Source: Oxytricha trifallax (Eukaryota > Ciliophora > Spirotrichea > Sporadotrichida > Oxytrichidae). From it: a stretch of 64,000 nt of DNA. The stretch's first letter is position 1. The number at the start of each line of letters is the position of its first letter. The DNA is taken from positions 49,196-113,195 of the forward strand of contig ARYC01000829.1 in assembly GCA_000711775.1 (NCBI GenBank). Reading direction: 5' to 3'. The notes below the pieces were generated by a model. It was given only the letters and a program-made list of their open reading frames with translations. It had not been told where the DNA came from and did no database searches. Of this stretch, positions 61,001 to 64,000 are shown piece by piece. The translations under genes were made by a program, and so were the position numbers.

Positions 61001-64000
61001 CTATACCAAGTATCTGTAAAGATCTTCCTTACTTCTGAATTTTCCTATTAAATCTTGAGATTAAATTCTCTTCATTGCATCATTCATAGACTCCATCTTG
61101 TTTCCAGTTTCTATAAATGTTAATGAAATTTAAAATTATGGATATCCATTCTAAACTTACTAAAATTTTTCTACTAAATAGGGAGATCCACTTGGAGGTC
61201 AACCTGAATCAGATAAATAGATAAAGATGGAGGAACTTTCTCCAAGTTTCAGAGTTTGAGTTCCATTTTTATCAAACTTTCTCCATTAAATTGCTCCTAA
61301 TAGTAATTAATTTAATTAGGTGGTGCTCCTAATTTATTTAAAACTTAATTAGGAGGTTAAATTAAAGTTCAAAACCGTATTAGGTGGTGGCATTAAAAAA
61401 ATTAAATTTTAAAACTTCCCCTCCTAAATTTACGAGAACATATTTAGAAGCACCACCTAACTCCCCAAAACACATTTAGGTGCATTTTAATTTATAAAAT
61501 GGATGAAATAATATATAAATTATCTCAAAATTTTAGAAATCTAAAACTAATGTCTCTCACTCTGTTCCCATTAAGCCTCTCTAAATCTTTGAGAATATGC
61601 TCTTACTTGTATATAAAGGTAGAATTTAAACAGCTTATATAATTATTAATAGTATTTATAAAATGAGCGGCAACTTACTAAGAAAAGCGGCATTACTTGG
61701 CATTAGACAGCAAAAACTTTCCTTCATGAATCAAAAGAAAATTGAGACTTGTGATGCATTTACCTAGTACGAACCTGAAATCCTCTAACCTTAGGTCTCA
61801 GACTTTCAATAACAATTCAGTTGTTAAATAGAAATGCATAGCTAAGAAATTCAATGCGAAGTTCCAATAAAAATGGTTGAAGAGGAGGAAGAGAAAAGAA
61901 ATTAAAGCATTACATTTATGTGAAGAGTGTGAGAAGAACTTCACTTATAAATCTGCTCTTAAGCGTCATATCTTAGAGTTGCATTCTAACAAGCCAAAGC
62001 TCTATCTTAAGCATGATAAGATAGATGGAAAATATTTTTGCCCTAATTGCAATAAGCAATATAACCATTCAAGGGATTTAAAAGTTCACCTATAAAACCA
62101 TCATGGCAAGAAGTTTGAAGTCATAGATCCTGAGACTGGTGAGGTCTTCCTTCAAAAAAGAAAGCCAAGAGACCCTTTAGAATCCTTGGAACAAAGAGTT
62201 GAGAAAGAAAATAAGCTTATTAAAGCAGTTAGAAACCTCCCAGCTTCTGAGATAGTGAAAATCACTCTGAAGATATAAGCACTAAAGCTTCCAATTTTAA
62301 ATGTAATTGACCTTAAAGAATGTAAGGAAATATATCTTATACTTGAGGACATGTTTGAGAAAAAGGTCATAACTGATAAGCAGTTCGCATACAAGATTTA
62401 TCCATTCAACTACTTTAAATGCGATGACAAGTATCAAATGGAATTTTACAATGAGTACTAAGCTCTTACTACAGCAAGGGATAGACAGTGCAGATTTATA
62501 ATTAAGCTCGATGCAATACTGCTTGCTCAAGATCATGTTGCTTTTCGCCTCCCTCTATATTAATGATTTTAAGAGACTACATTTAAGATTAAAGAGTTCC
62601 AAAGTAGCTACCTCTTATTCTTACAAATGTTTGCAAAGGCATAGAAGAGCTGCACAATTTAGGGTATGTTCATAGAGACTTGAAGCCTGAGAATATAATG
62701 CTTGACTTTTCACCTCTCAGAGTAGTAATAATTGATTTCAATAGATCTTAAAGAGTTGAAGCTTCAGGACTTGGCAACGTTTATGGTACTCCTGGATACT
62801 TTTCAGAAAGGGAGGACTGGAGAGATGGTGATATTAAGTGGGATGTATGGGCTCTAGCAGCAATTATTGCTTAATGCGATATGCAAAGAAATGATTACTA
62901 TAGCTGTAAGAGAGAGAAAGATTCAAAACAGAGAATACAGCAAGATCTAGACTAGAATAAGATAAAAGGTAAAATGAAAGATATGGCTGAGCAGATTATC
63001 TTAAGACCAAACCACAGAGCAGAGCAAACAATAGACTAAAATGATCAACTGGATAGGAGATATCAAATTTAGAAAATTAGCACATGATGCCAAAGTATTG
63101 TTTGAGTGAATAATAAAAATAAAACCCCTCTAATACAAACTACTATACATTACATTTAAACATTAAACCCCTACATAAACCTTATTAAAACCCTAATAAA
63201 GAATGCACTAATAGTCTACTTTTATTAATCAAAAACTCAATCAAACTACTGAAAGGGTTTTGGGGTTTTGATTCTCAATGGTTTGAGAGTGCTAAGAATT
63301 TTCCAGTGAGGCTTCACCTTAAGTTGCAGCTGCTTAAACTCCCATGCCTTCTCTGGGAAGTTAAAGAAATCACTCTTATCAGGCGCTTGAGTCTATGGCA
63401 CTATTTTAGCTGATATCAAACTTTAGACTTTCATTTCTATTGGTGCCTATACCTCCAAGATTTGCAAAGGCTCTTGATTTTGAGTGCGATCTTGAGCGAA
63501 TGCCTGTTCTAGCTTCTCTTCTTCAAGCTCAAGATTTACTGCATGTTAAGAAGCAATGTGCTTCTTAAGGGTTCTCTTTAGTAGAACTTTTCCACATATT
63601 CCACACTGTGCTTGTTAGGATTGGCTCGCAGCATTGATATACCTGGCATTTGAATTAAATTACATATTCTTACTTTTATGATACTGCACTTTGCCTTCCA
63701 ACCTTCTACTTGCTCTGGAGGTAAGGAATCATATACTAATTTAACTTTAAATATATATATTAGGGACATACATTAATAATTGCTTGCAAACTTGCATTCC
63801 AGTATTCCTATAGTTAATATTGTCAAAAGTGGGAAATTTGTATAAATATAAAGGTGTCTGCTAAGGTAAGAGTAGTATTAGTGTTGACTTTAGCTATACT
63901 TTACCTGCTTTTATAGATTTATAGATGGCATTAAAGTCAACTGGTGCAAATGCTTAGGCATCCATTGATGCAGAATGTGATGAACACGATTAGAATAAAA
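58052..64000 (-). CDS. C2H2 zinc-finger protein gene interrupted by TBE-6; N-terminus beyond the window
   Basis: The minus strand enters at 64000 with SASMDAQAFAPVDFNAIYKS and an intron starting GTAAAG near 63913. A C2H2-type finger reads QCGICGKVLLKRTLKKHIAS near 63625-63560, followed by a Glu/Gln-rich linker and DKSDFFNFPEKAWEFKQLQL up to 63271, where TBE-6 begins. On the far side (59111 down) the frame resumes as FQFQQSQ. An IES or intron then leads to later pieces: EFVNPKVIGLMQETKRSIFE (58850), DIFDFLGCSKFNFIHSKTH (58660) and MFEQGWYMAMVFQRLANHF (58516), ending at TGA 58054-58052 after KGDKEEWIYE. Host gene versus another transposon's gene is undecided. Internal joins are only partly resolved. 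Confidence 0.6.
59262..60297 (+). pseudogene. TBE-6 DDE transposase with a single TGA
   Basis: The frame runs from about 59262 (LGSVYDREYIDLLFKLRYGC) to TGA 60295-60297 (FCVYKQVLDLNE). Catalytic regions: FIHADEAVFTFN near 59745, FVDNLSVHKTKD near 59995, QFNGIELYWGLLK near 60095. The only break is TGA at 59872-59874, replacing a GGA Gly codon in ILGGISED, which is intact in TBE-3. It is otherwise the best-preserved transposase in the window. Confidence 0.82.
60304..61096 (-). pseudogene. TBE-6 small ORF, one-base insertion
   Basis: ATG 61096. The first intron (GTAAGT...CATAG) is present. The core MIEIPNYPEISVTNLYDDAM is intact, but an extra base near 60702 changes LKPEYLNEVI to LKPGVLK and a stop. 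The stop position equivalent to TBE-1 is TGA 60306-60304, 6 bp from the transposase stop. Confidence 0.75.
61663..63109 (+). pseudogene. TBE-6 zinc-finger/kinase-like ORF, several frame breaks
   Basis: ATG 61663 (MSGNLLRKAALLGIRQQKLS). Two C2H2 fingers lie at 61916-62095 (CEECEKNFTYKSALKRHILE; CPNCNKQYNHSRDLKVH). A long linker includes ITDKQFAYKIYPFNYFKCDD. The kinase-like domain has YVHRDLKPEN (about 62665), VVIIDFNRS (about 62730) and YGTPGYFSERED (about 62785), followed by WDVWALAAIIAQCD. His-Arg-Asp is kept but DFG is DFN. Frame breaks occur near 61900, 62565 and 63035. Confidence 0.78.

Larger units (their letters stand above)
59112..63270. mobile_element. TBE-6, complete element (4.16 kb) inside the zinc-finger gene
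   Basis: Ends CAAACCCCAAAACCC (59112) and GGGTTTTGGGGTTTTG (63270), flanked by ATT on both sides, fitting the ANT rule. Order: transposase (+), small ORF (-), zinc-finger/kinase (+). Confidence 0.95.

Overview
The window reads as germline (micronuclear) DNA of a stichotrich ciliate of the Oxytricha/Stylonychia type. Four things support this. Long open frames appear only if TAA and TAG are read as glutamine, with TGA as the sole stop. Genes are cut into segments (MDSs) by short AT-rich internal eliminated sequences (IESs) bounded by 2-8 bp direct repeats (pointers), and also carry ordinary GT-AG introns. Telomere-bearing elements (TBEs) with CAAAACCCCAAAACCCC ends are present. Intergenic DNA is very AT-rich. 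All calls use the ciliate code and joins I made by hand; for four loci the joined length is a whole number of codons, which checks the joins. || Layout. 1-2193: decayed OTU-protease/integrase ORF. 2988-5807 (-): fused GMP reductase-HPRT gene, 8 MDSs, 7 IESs, 2 introns, 591 codons. 6664-7984: two weak gene candidates. 8280-8920: foldback element. 9821-14128 (+): Q/N-rich protein of 809 codons, one of whose IESs is a 1-kb foldback transposon. 14540-14995: GC-rich coding island. 15312-16807 (+): CFAP97-like protein of 350 codons. 17142-23092 (+): RINGv-FHA protein. 23314-31099 (-): coiled-coil/PH/leucine-rich-repeat protein, with a foldback element forming most of one IES. 31100-34170: AT-rich, at most one weak locus. 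|| 34171-63270 is mainly transposons: TBE-1 (34171-38201); TBE-2 (39506-52043), which contains TBE-3 (41211-45884) and TBE-4 (48145-51506), each carrying its own further insertion; a TBE-5 end (53747) joined to DNA holding an IS630/Tc1-type transposase and another C4A4 terminus (57894); and TBE-6 (59112-63270), inserted in a minus-strand zinc-finger gene that runs off the window end. Each full TBE has the classic set: a DDE transposase, a small ORF with short introns (the '22 kDa' ORF), and a C2H2 zinc-finger/kinase-like ORF (the '57 kDa' ORF). No copy here has all three intact. || A recurrent theme is a set of foldback elements (8280, 11732, 38777, 41282, 52539) with long inverted arms and perfect 8-bp target duplications. 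One lies inside an MDS and its duplication works as the IES pointer. It also carries a GC-rich coding fragment in its loop.
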